Positions 10,435 to 21,492 of a stretch of DNA of 64,000 bases are shown here, piece by piece; positions within the stretch are counted from its first letter, which is position 1, and each line of letters starts with the position of its first letter. The stretch spans positions 144,515,503 to 144,579,502 of the forward strand of contig CM077645.1 of the NCBI GenBank assembly GCA_039707465.1, given 5' to 3'. The notes beneath the pieces are model-generated. The model searched no databases and was not told where the DNA came from. It saw nothing but the letters and a program-made list of their open reading frames with translations. The translations under genes and the position numbers were made by a program. This DNA is from Rhabdophis nuchalis. Lineage: Eukaryota > Chordata > Lepidosauria > Squamata > Natricidae.

Positions 10435-10650
10435 CACTATGCAGGTGTATACACTCTGCGGGCATGCGATCCATCCCCCCAGCTCAACTCCGCCGTGCAT
10501 GTGTGTACACCTCCTGCTGGCAGCTGGTTTTCGGGTCTCTGCTGCGAATGCGTGGGAGCAGGGTATGCGGCGGCGATGTTGTGCACGCATTGCATTATGG
10601 GTTGTGCACACTTTTCAGCACCGAAAAGGTTAGGCATCAGTGCACTATGT
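10435..10650. mobile_element. second partial MITE abutting the 9930-10434 copy
   Basis: The stretch ends in 'aaaaggttaggcatcagtg', a variant of the same family's terminal repeat. It is followed by CACTATGT at 10643-10650, a third occurrence of the target word. This suggests a tandem or nested arrangement of two related elements at one target site. Confidence 0.55.
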
Positions 10651-10659
10651 TATTATTTT

Positions 10660-11160
10660 GATTCCATAAACATATACATGGTACATCTGTATTAAAATTT
10701 ACAGACAGATGTCACTGAACTTCTTACCATGCAAAGAGTGAGTCATCTTTTCTTTGTTTTCACATTCACTGAAACATACAATTTGACCAGGAGTGTTTAA
10801 TCTTTGGAATGTGACTGTAATTCCCATATCAGTGGAGATGTAAAGATTGGGAACAAAATACATCTTTAAAAAAAATAGGAATTTTTTTTTTTTAACGAAG
10901 TGTCTAATATACTCTGAATTATGACCTATAATTATGAGTCAGCAATATTGTCTCTGATTAAGAAAGATATGTGCAAATTGAAAGTATTGTCATTGTCAAC
11001 ATACTGGAATTAAGGCAAAAAATCATGGAATTCTTCATCTGTTCTCTTCATGTGTTTTCACTATATTTAAAACTCAGGAGTAATAGCTTAATTCTTCCAA
11101 CACATTCTATTTGAAATATCAATTATCTTTTCTTTTGTTATTAAATATTTTGTTTTGGCT
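10660..11160. other. unique AT-rich sequence, no gene seen
   Basis: No recognised coding or repeat content; it holds an A/T homopolymer pair near 10868-10893. Confidence 0.4.
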
Positions 11161-11164
11161 TATG

Positions 11165-11335
11165 TACGTGCATGTTTGAGTCAGTTCTGATTTGTGGCAA
11201 TTGCCCACACAAGTCGCTGCAACATTTTCATAAGTGCTTTGCCATTGCCTTCTTCCTAGGGCTGAAAGACAAGGATTAGCCCCCAAGTCTCCCAATTTCT
11301 AGCTAATGTCTAACCTTTATAACAAACTGGGATTC
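11165..11335 (-). mobile_element. diverged tRNA-derived SINE
   Basis: Read on the minus strand, a tRNA-like head ('agtttgttataaaggttaga') leads to a body whose plus-strand form contains 'tttgccattgccttcttcct' and 'gagtcagttctgatttgtgg', words of a tRNA-derived reptile SINE. The head is strongly decayed. Confidence 0.45.
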
Positions 11336-11339
11336 TCTG

Positions 11340-12390
11340 AATTAGTTACCAAAATAATATTCCTTATTATTTAACTAAAGCGAAAAGTTGCAGTTATAAA
11401 TAACATGTCAGCATTCACTTTCTGGGGAATAAAAGAAAAGGAGATGTAGGAGCCCGAGGGAGGGGTCAAACCTATCATCAGTCATGAGTCCCTTTGCACC
11501 CACAAGAAATTTAACTTGAATTCCTGTGACTTTTATCTACCACCAATTTGCTTGGGTCGCTAGTAGTTCAGATTTTTGTAGAGAGCTTAAGCTTGCAATA
11601 AATCTTTATACTCATTTAAACTGCTTGGATCTCCTGATTTCCCTGGTACTTGACAGGAGGGAAAGCATGCAAGATTCTGTTAATGTAACCTTCCAATAAA
11701 GATAGAGTTAATATTCACTCTTGCGCTTCTTGTATGGACTACCTCAAAGGGCTAACATACCATAAGGAAGACAGATGGATGGTGGTAGCAATTCTCAATT
11801 ATGTAGACTGAAATAACAAGAAATCTGCCAGCCATTCCTGCATTCTTTTGTTCGATCAGTAACTCAATCTCACTTTCAGAATGCAATTCCATTGTGCTAT
11901 ATTGCTTTGGCTTTGGATGCCTGGATCTGTACTATTGACCTGAGATACTGCTAAATTTGTTTAACAGTCTCCTCGTCTCTCCTTCCTGTAAGGAACTGTG
12001 GGAATTACAATGTTGTAGGGTTGCTGAGAGTTCTCAACACTATGCTAGGCTTACAATTCTCCAGGTTCCAAGGCAAGGTAGGGGGGAATCAAGATTCTTT
12101 TAAAGTGGTTTAAATTTGTAGGGTAGAATTTCCCCAGTCTCTATGCAGCTAAGTGTCTGTTAATAAGGAACATATGGAAGTATTTTATTTAAATCTTAAC
12201 TCTGAAATATATGTCTGGAAAGAGAAGGAAAGGGACTCATAAGGTAAATTTGAGATTAGTTCTATGTTACATCATGTGTGACCAACAGCCCTCACTAATT
12301 TTTGTAATTTTTTATGTATTACGTCAAATTACCGGTACATTCCAATTTTAGATAGGTATGTCTGGGTGAGTGTGTTTGTATGTGTGTATA
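11340..12390. other. unique sequence, no gene seen
   Basis: About 1 kb with no long frame, no tRNA-like motif and no recognised repeat. Confidence 0.4.
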
Positions 12391-12395
12391 CATAC

Positions 12396-12678
12396 CAGTG
12401 GTGGGTTCCTACCAATTCGGACTAGTTCAGCTGAACTGGTAGTGATTTGGCGGCCTGGATTGCTGGAATCGGCAGCGATCCAGGCCTGTCATGCCCTCGA
12501 ACCGGTTTTCCGGGCCTTCTCTCAACTGGTTGTCTTCTCTCTTATTTTTCAGTTCTGCACATGCACGGAACAATTTTAATTGTACTGCTCATGCATGCAC
12601 AGCATGCATCAAGCATGCACATGCGCACAGCACACCCACGAGCAAACTGGCAGTAGTGCCTGCCGGAACCCACCCCTG
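12396..12678. mobile_element. hAT-like MITE, 'CAGTGGTGGGTTCC' family
   Basis: The left end CAGTGGTGGGTTCC and the right end GGAACCCACCCCTG form inverted repeats around a 283-bp body. Flanking 8-base words ATACATAC (12388-12395) and GTACATAC (12679-12686) match at 7 of 8 positions. Same family as the copies at 21221 and 48383. Confidence 0.8.
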
Positions 12679-12689
12679 GTACATACATA

Positions 12690-13470
12690 CATGATTCTAG
12701 ATTATCAGCACTGACTATAAGAGATGTCTGAAGTAAACAATGAACAATGAATAATGAAGCAATGAGCTGCATCTGCATATATTGTTGGTCTCCTCTTGTG
12801 TTGCAAACGTATGTGCATGTTTGCACTAGAAACATAGGGTGGGCTGCATATGCTTTACTTGGTCACAGTAGGGATCAGGGGAGGGACCTAGAATGGACTT
12901 CTTGTCAAAATGAGTCTTCATGAAAGATGTGCTGGGGGAATCTAGGACTATTTATCTATCGTTTTCAACCTGATCTGCTTATTATTGGGTTGAAGAGTAG
13001 ACATCCCTATTACTCACAATTTAGATATTGTCGAGTTATTGTAATTCCTACTCATGCATCTTTGGAAAACAAAAAAAATAGTCAATGTGACATCAGTGAG
13101 AAATAAAATTGAGGGCCAGGAAATGAGAACATGACTGTCATCTATTTCTTTGAATTGAGATTTGAAGCACATTTTCTACAACTGGGTTCACAGATGGCCC
13201 TACAACACAATTTCTAATTACAATTTCTAGATTAAACCAACACTGATAGATTCATAGCATAAAGCCATAATGACAAATAATGTATCTGCCTACAAATGCA
13301 TATAAATTTTCTAACAGTTAAGAGGTATTAGAATTCTAGATTCTTGCCTTCTAGCAAGCTGAGTCAAACTTCATATGTTAAAGCGTTTAATATATTTACT
13401 AGAACAATACAAAAGGAATTTCTCCACTGCTCACAAGCAAATGATATGTACCACCTGGTTCTTTGGGGTC
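12690..13470. other. unique sequence, no gene seen
   Basis: AT-rich DNA with no recognised feature. Confidence 0.4.
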
Positions 13471-13479
13471 AACCCATTT

Positions 13480-14146
13480 TCAAAAACACCAGAAGATAAG
13501 ACAAGAAGCAATGGATGGAAACTAATCAAGGAGAGAAGCAACCTGGAATTAAGGAGAAACTTCCTAACAGTGAGAACAATTAACCAGTGGAACAGCTTGC
13601 CTTCAGAAGTTGTAGGTGCTCCATCGCTGAAGGCCTTTAAGTAGAGACTGAATAGTCACTTATCTAGAATGGTATAGGGCAGAGATGGTTAACCTTTTTG
13701 CCATTGTGTGCCAAAAGCGTGGGGAGTGTGGGGTGTGTGTCGTGCGTGTGTGTGCCCACACCCATTATTTGATGTACCCTCCCCGCGCATGTGCACACGA
13801 TTCCCCCGGACTTGGCACATGATGGCACAGTGGACCCATTTTTTCACCTTTCCCAGACTTCAGAGCCTTTCCAAGAGCCTAGGGAGGGCGAAAAAGACCT
13901 ACACCCCCCCGGAGGCTTAGCGGAGGCCGAAAACAGCCTGTTTCCTGACTTCTGGTGGGCCCAGAAGGCCCAAAAATCAACTGGCCAGCGACAGCATGTG
14001 CCCCAGAGTTGAGCTTGCATGCCCACCAATATGGCTCCACATGCCACCACATGCCTTAGGTTTGCCATCACGGGTATCAGTCTCCTGCTTGAGCAGGGGA
14101 AGACTTCTAAGGTTCCTTCCAACTCAGTTATTCTGGTATTCTGTGT
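13480..14146 (+). mobile_element. CR1-clade LINE 3' end, interrupted by a MITE
   Basis: The translation 'RSNLELRRNFLTVRTINQWN' followed by 'SLPSEVVGAPSLKAF' is the C-terminus of a CR1-type reverse transcriptase. After the MITE at 13680-14073 the CR1 3' UTR resumes with 'tctcctgcttgagcagggg' and 'aaggttccttccaactcagtt', ending in short ATTCTG-like tail repeats. The copy is 5'-truncated and dead. Confidence 0.8.
13680..14073. mobile_element. hAT-like MITE, 'GCGAACC' family, inside CR1
   Basis: It starts CAGAGATGGTTAACC and ends GGTTTGCCATCACGG, and interrupts the CR1 3' UTR exactly between 'ggtataggg' and 'tctcctgctt'. The flanking 8-mers share only their first four bases cleanly, so the duplication is decayed. 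Confidence 0.75.
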
Positions 14147-14149
14147 CGC

Positions 14150-15080
14150 AATATCAATATGAAAATTGCACGACTCACCACAGCCATGTTATATGTGTTA
14201 TGACATCACGACCCAGGTCATTTTGATATCATGGCTTGATATAAATGGTGCCGCCATTGCTGAACTGAAATACTTATCCTTGAATTAGCAAAAAAATTAT
14301 ACCAGCATGAAAATTACTACTGTATTTCTATAACATCCTTTGCAGCCAACACATATGTCAGAAATACAGAGGTCTCAGTTAAGTTGAAACCCTTATTCAC
14401 TCCATTAGAAAAGAAAAGGAACCAAAACAAGCCTCTCTCTTAAAGAGGTCTAAGTAGGGTCTAAGTAGTTCTTTGCCATTAATTTAAATATCTTCTTTGA
14501 ACAATTACAAAGAGTGAGCGATATTGTATATAAACACTAATGACTCTTAAAGAAACTTTTGCTGTTGGGTTACCATCAATCCTTATTTTGGCTCCCTGTG
14601 CTCCCTCCCAAGAAACTACAATCATTAGTCTTCTCTCCTGTGTAAGGAGACAAACCTAACATTTTACATACCTTGAGGCTGTCTTTGAATAAGTGTCAGA
14701 ATAAGGAGAATACTACTTCAACCCTAAAGCTATTTAAACCATTGTCTCACTTGTGGGCTGGAGAAAAGATAAAACTAGTGCCATGGGGCACAATAGAAAA
14801 AGGTTGCTGCCAGGGATGTTTGCGCCATGATTCAGCGCAAGTTGGGAAAGTCTCTGTAGCTTAAGAAATGGAGACCTGATGCTGTGAAGTTTAAAGGAGC
14901 AAAACTCAATATTAAACTTTTTCCCTCACCTCTGCCAAATTCTCAAAGACACGCATGGCCTACAGTCATTTTATGTGAAAGCAGTTACAACATTTGTTTC
15001 ATATCTATGTTGGAAGTGGAACTCATAGCCCTTATAAATAATGGGTTCCATTGCTCAATACTAAGAGCTTTTCAACAAGG
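14150..15080. other. unique sequence, no gene seen
   Basis: No coding homology or repeat family recognised. Confidence 0.4.
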
Positions 15081-15084
15081 AAAA

Positions 15085-15235
15085 AAGTTCTCTAATTTAT
15101 GGTTCCAGTTTCCTTGGAGGTATTCAAAATACTGTCTATTGGAAATTTTCCAGCACTGGGTTTTCTTTATCAAAGATGGACTAGATGGCTGCAAAAACCT
15201 CCTTCTAACTTAAGATTCTATTCATGTTTTTGCAT
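15085..15235 (+). mobile_element. old CR1-like 3' end
   Basis: Words such as 'tttccttggaggtattcaaa', 'atggactagatggctgcaaa' and 'cttctaacttaagattctat' match the CR1 3' terminal region. Heavily diverged. Confidence 0.5.
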
Positions 15236-15239
15236 CTTG

Positions 15240-15830
15240 ATGTTATCAAATAGCCTTCTGCCTTATGTCAGAAGAAGGTTAATAAATTAGTGTTATTCGG
15301 GTTCACAGGGCCTAGCTGAAGGATGCAACCTGCATTATTAAAACATAGGCATTGTTATCTGATGAGAGTTGATGTTTCATAGGCTTGCGGGCAGAATGAT
15401 TGAAGCATTCTGTAGCTCATATAAGTCCAATATCTTTTCAGCACTCCAGAAATAACATCCATATTGATTAGCAACAGATAGCAAAGTTCTGTGGCAAGAT
15501 GTTGTTACCTTCACCATATAAACTGCTTCTTGTGTGCATCTTAATGGTTTTATTGATGTGACAAGCATCTCAGAAAGAAATAACAAGCACCACATCTATC
15601 TCACCCAGACAGTGTATTTTTCAGGAAAATATAAGAAGGCTATGCAAAGCTGAACTACATGCACCACTTTGTATGCTACTAGTAGTCTACCAGGATGACA
15701 CAAATTATACTCAAAGATCATATAAGCATCTTCTAGATGGCCTAGTTGAAATAATAAAAGGAATAAGAAGAGAACATATATTAATAAAATAAATAGCACT
15801 TACGACAATAGTTTTACTATGCAACCATTT
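15240..15830. other. unique sequence, no gene seen
   Basis: No feature recognised apart from short spurious frames. Confidence 0.4.
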
Positions 15831-15930
15831 GTATTTATTTGTATTGTTTTAATTTTTAAAAAAATGATGTGTGCCATCCAGAGTCACTTACTGAGATGGT
15901 TGGCTATAGAAATCAAACAAATAAATATTA
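15830..15930 (+). mobile_element. LINE (L2-like) 3' tail fragment
   Basis: The 'gtgtgccatccagagtcact' block, then 'gagatggttggctatagaa' and an AAATAAATA-type tail, are typical of the 3' ends of L2-like reptile LINEs. Confidence 0.5.
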
Positions 15931-16656
15931 CATAAATAGGATAACATACCGGTAGAAGAGAATTTGGGGTGCTCTTAGTTGGCTCAACTAAATGATTCAC
16001 CAGATAAAGAAAAACTTTCAGTTTTCAATTATAAAACTGCACAAAAAAGTATGTAAAATAATAAAAATATACATTATTAATTAATGTAATTTTAATTTAA
16101 TTATTCTGGATTTTCTTTGAATGTAAACAACCTTGACATAAATGCCTTAAACAAATGCACAGGAAATTAAACAGACTATAATCCAGTAAAACCAAATGTT
16201 ATAAAACTAAAAGTTCTATGAAATGTAATTGCTTTCTGACCTATGTATCTTATTTATTAAATATAATGCTTGCTTACATAATGGCAGAATTTAAAAATTA
16301 AACAACGAAAACTGCCAAGACTGAAATTTACTGAATATATTAAAATAATCTGTCTACAAATTTGTTTTGCTCCTTTAAATAAATAAATAAATAAATTCAA
16401 ATCTAATTTATTGTTAAGGTCAAAGACCAGAAAAACTAAAACAAGTTTTAAAAAGAGGATAAAATTAAGGAAATTAAATTAATACAATTAATAAAATAAG
16501 ATTCAAAAATGTACCACATTTTTACTGCCGCCACACAAATTTTAGCTCCTGTGTTAATAATAGCAGTTGGATTCTGGTGGAAAATTCTTCTGTCTTTCCT
16601 GGGATGTATTGTGGCAGAGGAGAATGAGTGAGTGAATGATTGAATAAGCAAACAAA

Positions 16657-16728
16657 TGTATGTATGTATGTATGTATGTATGTATGTATGTATGTATGTA
16701 TGTATGTATGTATGTATGTATGTATGTG
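16657..16728 (+). repeat. (TATG)n microsatellite
   Basis: About 18 copies of TATG, giving artificial Tyr-Ile-His-Thr frames on the minus strand. Confidence 0.97.
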
Positions 16729-16777
16729 GTGGCCATCACTACAAGTGCTAATGGTGAATTGTTTATAAATATAGTTA

Positions 16778-17133
16778 AAAAGATAAAGGTTCCCCTCGCA
16801 CATATGTGCTAGTCGTTTCCGATTCTAGGAGGTGGCACTCATCTCAGTTTCAAAGCTGAAGAGCCAGTGCTGTCTGAAGACGTCTCCGTGGTCATTTTGA
16901 CGGCACGACTAAATGCCAAAGGCGCATGGAATGCTATTACATTCCCACCAAAGTGGTCCCTATTTTTCTACTTGTATTCTTACATGCTTTCGAACTGCTA
17001 GGTTGGCAGAAGCTGGGACAAGTAAGGGGAGCTCACTCTGTTACGGGTGCTATGGATTTGAACCGCTAAACTGCTGACTTTTCTGATTGACAAGCTCAGC
17101 ATCTTAGCTACTGAGCCACCACTGAGCGTCCCT
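16778..17133 (-). mobile_element. full-length Sauria-type SINE
   Basis: On the minus strand the order is a tRNA-like head with an A box ('tggctcagtagctaagatgc') and a B-box region, a conserved body, then 'cgaggggaacctttatc'. It is flanked by 16-base duplications at 16762-16777 and 17134-17149 with one mismatch. At 356 bp it is the most complete Sauria SINE in the window. Confidence 0.9.
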
Positions 17134-17204
17134 TTTATAAATGTAGTTATGTCAGCCCAATTGCCTTATCCATAACTGCTTGTAGTCTTGCATTTTTAAA
17201 ATAC

Positions 17205-17410
17205 TGCTTTATAGTGCTTTATAGCCCTCTCTAAGTAGTTTACAGTCAGCATATTGCCCCCAACAATTTGGGTCCTCATTTTACCCACCGTGGAAGGATG
17301 GAAGGCTGAGTCAATCTTGAGCCTGGTGACATTCGATCTGCAGAATTGCAGGCAGCTGGCAAGCAGTAGAAGTAGCCTGAAGTACTGCACTCTAACGACT
17401 GCGCCACCAT
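17205..17410 (-). mobile_element. tRNA-derived SINE, 'GCAGTGGTTAGA' family
   Basis: On the minus strand it reads 'catggtggcgcagtcgttag' (A-box region), a body with 'tgactcagccttccatcctt' and 'taaaatgaggacccaaattg', then 'agagagggctataaagcac'. Same family as 18278, 38080 and 55812, and distinct from the Sauria SINE. Confidence 0.8.
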
Positions 17411-17419
17411 GTCTTCTTT

Positions 17420-18270
17420 TTAATGCAAAAATACTTATAAGGGGAAAAATTGAGCTCAAAATATTGGGCCTCAAACCTAAAAAAAATCCCAAAGGGCAGT
17501 TGATTGAGATGCACTATGGTTTATTGAACAGACATGGCAAAGGTTGAAGGAAGTAAATGAACATTTATATCAATGTTTTCCCAACTGGGTCATTTACAAT
17601 AGCTATGCTAATTGGGGAATTCTGGAATCTGAAGTTTACATAACAAGCCAGCAAAGATAATGAAGAGGTACTGGCAGTCTCTCCAAGGGCATTCCAAACA
17701 AAGAAACTATTTGTATTTCTGTTTATTATAAATAACATTAATCACTTGTTAGCTATTGATTTTACTCCAAGACGTGTAAGTATACATTGTTCATTGTTGA
17801 GAGATTTAAGTTCTGTTGGTTGTGTTCCAGTTCGGATTATCATCCTATTTCCACCAGAATAACTATTCTATATTGGTTTTGCATTATAGATTTTGGGCAG
17901 GCCTTTAAAGACACTATGACTTTTAGTATTTCCACGCCTGGGGAGGGGATTCTTTTTCCACCCACAGTATGTCTGTACTGTATATGGTTCTAAAATCAAA
18001 CCACATGAGAGCCCCAAGAAGTCCTCCATATGTGAATCCATGTTTAGCCAAGGAGGAGAAACACACTTCAGATTCTTATTACATGTACTTTATTGGAACA
18101 TTCCCTTCATTCAGAAGAGAATCTGGATTTAGTTACAGTGCTGTTGACTCCCACATGTTTTCTTATTGTTAAGATTATCCTTCCCTTACTTGATACTTTA
18201 AAAAAAATGAAAATTACCTTTTGCTATAGAAGTGAGACGTCAAATGCTTGGGCTTCAGGTATTTTAACAA
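17420..18270. other. unique sequence, no gene seen
   Basis: No recognised feature. Confidence 0.4.
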
Positions 18271-18277
18271 ATAGCAA

Positions 18278-18420
18278 TAGCGCTTACACTTATATACCAC
18301 TTCACAATGCTTTTACAGCCCCTCTCTAAGCGGTTTACAGAGTCAGCATATTTCCCCCAACAATCTGAGTGCTCATTTTACCGACCTCAGAAGGATGGAA
18401 GGCTGAGTCAACCTTGAGCC
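18278..18420 (-). mobile_element. tRNA-derived SINE fragment, same family as 17205
   Basis: Contains the 3' two thirds of the family (from 'ggctcaaggttgactcagcc' to the 'tataagtgtaagcgctattg' tail, minus strand). The tRNA-like head is missing. Confidence 0.75.
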
Positions 18421-18479
18421 AAACAAAGATAGAGTACAAGATGTGTTTGTTATGCCTAGAAAGTGCTTTATGGCAGCTA

Positions 18480-18652
18480 CCCCCAATGTTTGGGGCACCA
18501 GGGACCAGTTCCATAGAGAGAGGCTTTTCCATGGATTGGCGTAATTTCATGTGCTGCCTGCATTCTGCGGATGGGGCTTTGCTTTACGCAGTCCAGTTAC
18601 TAGCATGCCACAGACCAGTGCTGGTCCATCGACCAGAAGTTGGGGACCCCTG
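18480..18652. mobile_element. hAT-like MITE, 'CAGGGGTCCCCAAC' family
   Basis: The right end 'gttggggacccctg' and an internal 'ggcaccagggaccagttcca' match the intact copy at 26445-26752. The left terminus is damaged. Confidence 0.7.
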
Positions 18653-18736
18653 TTTTAGGGTTTCTCTTGGCCTGATTTTATTTAAAAAGAGCAGTGTTAT
18701 ATAATTACCTTACTTTTCTAGATGGGTTTCTTATGT

Positions 18737-18769
18737 GGCTGTCCACCTTTCTGTAAAAGGTGGACAGCC
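18737..18769. repeat. 14-bp perfect hairpin
   Basis: GGCTGTCCACCTTT at 18737-18750 is the reverse complement of 18756-18769, with a 5-base loop, followed by four T. Confidence 0.85.
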
Positions 18770-18909
18770 TTTTGCATTTGCATCATTAATGTAGATTCAG
18801 TTATCTAAAGTATTGTTGAAATTAATATTTTATGCCTCCTTTCTTGTAGAAATCATATTTTGATCGCAAACTTTTTAGATGTTCATCAACACATTCAAGC
18901 AGCTTTATA

Positions 18910-19247
18910 CAGGTAGTCCTCAACTTAAAACCACAGTGGAGTCCAAAACTTATGCTGTTGAGTGAGAAATTTGTTAATTGAGTTTTACCCCATTTTAAAT
19001 TAGTAGCATGGTTACTAAATGAATCTGCCTTCCCAATTGACTTTGCTCATGAGAAGGTTGCAAAAGTTGATCACAGGACACTGCACCAGTCATAAATAGG
19101 AACTAGCTGTAAATCATCTGACTATGGGACATCATGGGGATGTTGCAATGGTCAAAAGTGTGACAAATGATCATGAATCACTTTTTACAATGCTGTTGCA
19201 ACTTCGAATGATCACTAAATGAATTGTTGTAAGCTGAGGACTACCTG
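18910..19247. mobile_element. TA-flanked MITE, 'CAGGTAGTCC' family, best copy
   Basis: The left end CAGGTAGTCCTCAACTTA and the right end TAAGCTGAGGACTACCTG pair with one mismatch, and both sides are flanked by TA. The 338-bp body has no coding capacity. Tc1/mariner-type insertion is inferred from the TA flank. Confidence 0.85.
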
Positions 19248-19433
19248 TATTTTTATATCTACAAGTCATGTTCTGCTTACACACCCTAACAACATTTTTA
19301 ACAAACATCCAAATAAACCTTGGTGCTTTAAGCTTTATGTTTGGACCACAAACTATTTTCCAGGTTATACAATGAAAAGCAACAGATGCACTGAAAAGCT
19401 AAATTTCTATGACATCTCATTGATAATATAAAC

Positions 19434-19909
19434 CAGAGTTCCCCAAACTTCTTGGCTTTGCGGACCAATGGGGGGGGGGGGGGGAAGAGGGCATGGTTCC
19501 ACGCATGGGGCAGGCAAGCATGTTAAGACGCCAACGTCTTAAGACGTATTTATTTCAGCAAGCCGGCCTAGGATAGCCCCCCGTTTCTGACTTTTAAAAA
19601 ATAAATTAGAATTTGGGAACGTTTTTAACATGGGTTTTAGCACGGGTTAACTAATTTAATATATTTTAACTGATATTTATTGTATTTTGTGGTTTTAATA
19701 ATGCCTGCGCGCCGCCCTGGGTCCTAGCAAGGAGAAGGGCGGGGTATAAATTTAATAAAATAAAATAAAAAATATATGTGTTCACACAGCTCCTTCTGCG
19801 CGAGCGGCAGGCATGTGTGGCTGCTACACTTGCCTGCCACTTCTGCGGCCCAGTTCCAAAAGGCTCAAGGCCAAGTAATGGTTCATGGCCCAGGGGTTGG
19901 GGACTCCTA
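19434..19909. mobile_element. hAT-like MITE split by an L2 tail
   Basis: It starts CAGAGTTCCCCAAACTTCTTGG and ends TTGGGGACTCCTA. The perfect 8-base duplication ATATAAAC flanks it at 19426-19433 and 19910-19917. It belongs to the 'CAGGGGTCCCC' family. The interior is interrupted by an L2 3' end. Confidence 0.85.
19530..19780 (+). mobile_element. L2-clade LINE 3' end with AATAA-type tail
   Basis: The last codons ('RLKTYLFQQAGLG') match the L2 C-terminus. A 3' UTR with 'gccgccctgggtcctagcaa' and 'gggcggggtataaatttaat' follows, then an (AATAA)n tail. It is inserted in the hAT MITE, so it is younger. Confidence 0.8.
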
Positions 19910-19919
19910 ATATAAACAA

Positions 19920-20470
19920 TGAATTGTGGTAGCTACTGCAGCCAATCGTTACCTGGTTCAAGAGATTGAGATTTTAGAACTATCATGAAGATCTATAAGT
20001 AGTCACTAAAAGTTGAAAATTGTTTGATGGCACGTAACCAATCAGAAATACTATCAGCTACAATACCGATCACCCCCAGCCATTAAGGTCAATATCTGGA
20101 GGGCATCAAATTAGGGAAGGACAGATTAAAGTTCTATATTTTATATAAAGGAAGTTTTTAAATGTTAATAAGTGAACAGCTGAAAAGATTTAGATAGCAG
20201 TGTTTCTCAAAGTGAAGTACTTTTTCCGAAGTATAAAGTAATCCCTAAAGAATGGTGAAGGACAGTGAAACGATAGGAAATCTGCCACTGTTGGCCAAAA
20301 TGGTGGTGGGTTTTGCCAAAACATCTATCCAGCTGTTGTTTTTGTTTTCATGATTTTTTTCCACCTCTTATTTCAATGGGGAAGGCATATTCTTGTTAAC
20401 TCCAAGTTGGCATAGGTAATGCTTCTTTTGTACCAATAAAGAAGAATATTTGTAGCTCAGGGTTAAAATA
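19920..20470. other. no gene seen
   Basis: Unique sequence; 'gcagtgtttctcaaa' at about 20200 resembles a hAT terminus but has no partner. Confidence 0.4.
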
Positions 20471-20479
20471 AGGGGTCTT

Positions 20480-20930
20480 TGGTGCTCTCTGAGCTTGGTT
20501 GTTTTCTTGCAGATGGTTCATTACCCAAACTAGGTTACATCATCATTGCTAGCAAGGAATGGGGTTTCCTCTCAATTTATATGCTAGTGGGTTGCCCTGC
20601 CAGTGTTGGTAGGGTGATCTTAGATTGGGCTGTTTACTGTTGACTTGTTTGGCAGTTTCTTGATTAGGCTATTGTTTTACTTGATTGTTGGTCGGATGTT
20701 AATCTGGAGTTAATCAATGTCCATCTGGGTGCTGATTGCTGGTGGTGAGGTACATAGGTCTTTTTGTTCCATTTTGATTTTTTCATTGTCTCTTTTGCAT
20801 TACTTATATATATTGTTTATGCCTATGTATCTATTGAAGATTAATTTGTCAGAATGCCGGGCTTCTACAAATTCCCTAGTGTTTTTGTACTTGGCTGGGT
20901 CTAGGATGGTCACCATTTCCCTTACATAAA
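20480..20930 (-). mobile_element. PLE 3' part: endonuclease C-terminus and 3' region
   Basis: Read on the minus strand, a frame ending in a 'DPAKYKNTREFVEARHSDK' tract corresponds to the end of a PLE GIY-YIG endonuclease. The same 3' non-coding sequence as in the plus-strand copy at 21740-22110 follows. The adjoining plus-strand copy makes an inverted (head-to-head) pair. Confidence 0.7.
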
Positions 20931-21066
20931 GAACATCTCAGAAACCACCAACAGATTATTACAATCGCATAGAATCAGCATAGCACACAAGCCAACTAAG
21001 GGCTCTTCAAAACATCCCCACAAATCAAAAAGCCCCAGAAGAAAAAAAAACAGGAGTCATCTACAT

Positions 21067-21203
21067 CGGGGTCTCCAACCTTTGCAACTTTAAGTCTGAA
21101 GGACTTCAGCTCCCGGACTTCTCCAGCTCCCAGCTTTGCTGGCTGGAGAATTCTGGGAGCTGAAGTCCTTCAGACTTAAAGTTGCAAAGGTTGGAGACCC
21201 TTG
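21067..21203. mobile_element. foldback MITE with 8-bp duplication
   Basis: This 137-bp element is almost wholly palindromic: about 50-60 bases of each arm pair. The ends are CGGGGTCTCCAACC and GGTTGGAGACCCTTG. The perfect 8-base duplication ATCTACAT lies at 21059-21066 and 21204-21211, as for hAT elements. It sits in the PLE endonuclease region. Confidence 0.88.
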
Positions 21204-21220
21204 ATCTACATCATACAGTG

Positions 21221-21492
21221 CAGTGGTGAAATTCAATTTTTTTTACTACGTTTCTGTGGGCGTGGTTTGGTGGGCATGGTAGGAGAAGAATATTGCAAAA
21301 TCTCCATTCCAACCGCTCTCCAGGGGAAGGATACTATCCCCCGCCCCACTCCTAGGGAAGGAGACAGCGAAATCTCCAATCCCACTGCACTTTGGGGCCA
21401 GCCAGAGTAGCATTTGCTGGTTCTCCAAACTACTCAAAGTTTCCACTACTGGTTTTCCAGAACCTGTCAGAACCTGCTGAATGTCACCCCTG
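21221..21492. mobile_element. hAT-like MITE, 'CAGTGGTG...CACCCCTG' family
   Basis: A 272-bp element with ends CAGTGGTGAAATTC and TGTCACCCCTG. Flanking 8-mers ATACAGTG and GTACAGTG match at 7 of 8 positions. It lies only 17 bases from the foldback MITE, and both interrupt the PLE copy. Confidence 0.82.

Noticed and set aside
12542..12835. 97-codon minus-strand frame
   Set aside because: It spans a hAT MITE terminus and flanking DNA and shows no homology.
13375..13644. Host gene exon (89-codon frame)
   Set aside because: The translation is the CR1 reverse transcriptase C-terminus joined to unrelated upstream sequence.
16657..16728. CRISPR-like or minisatellite array
   Set aside because: It is a simple four-base microsatellite without spacers.
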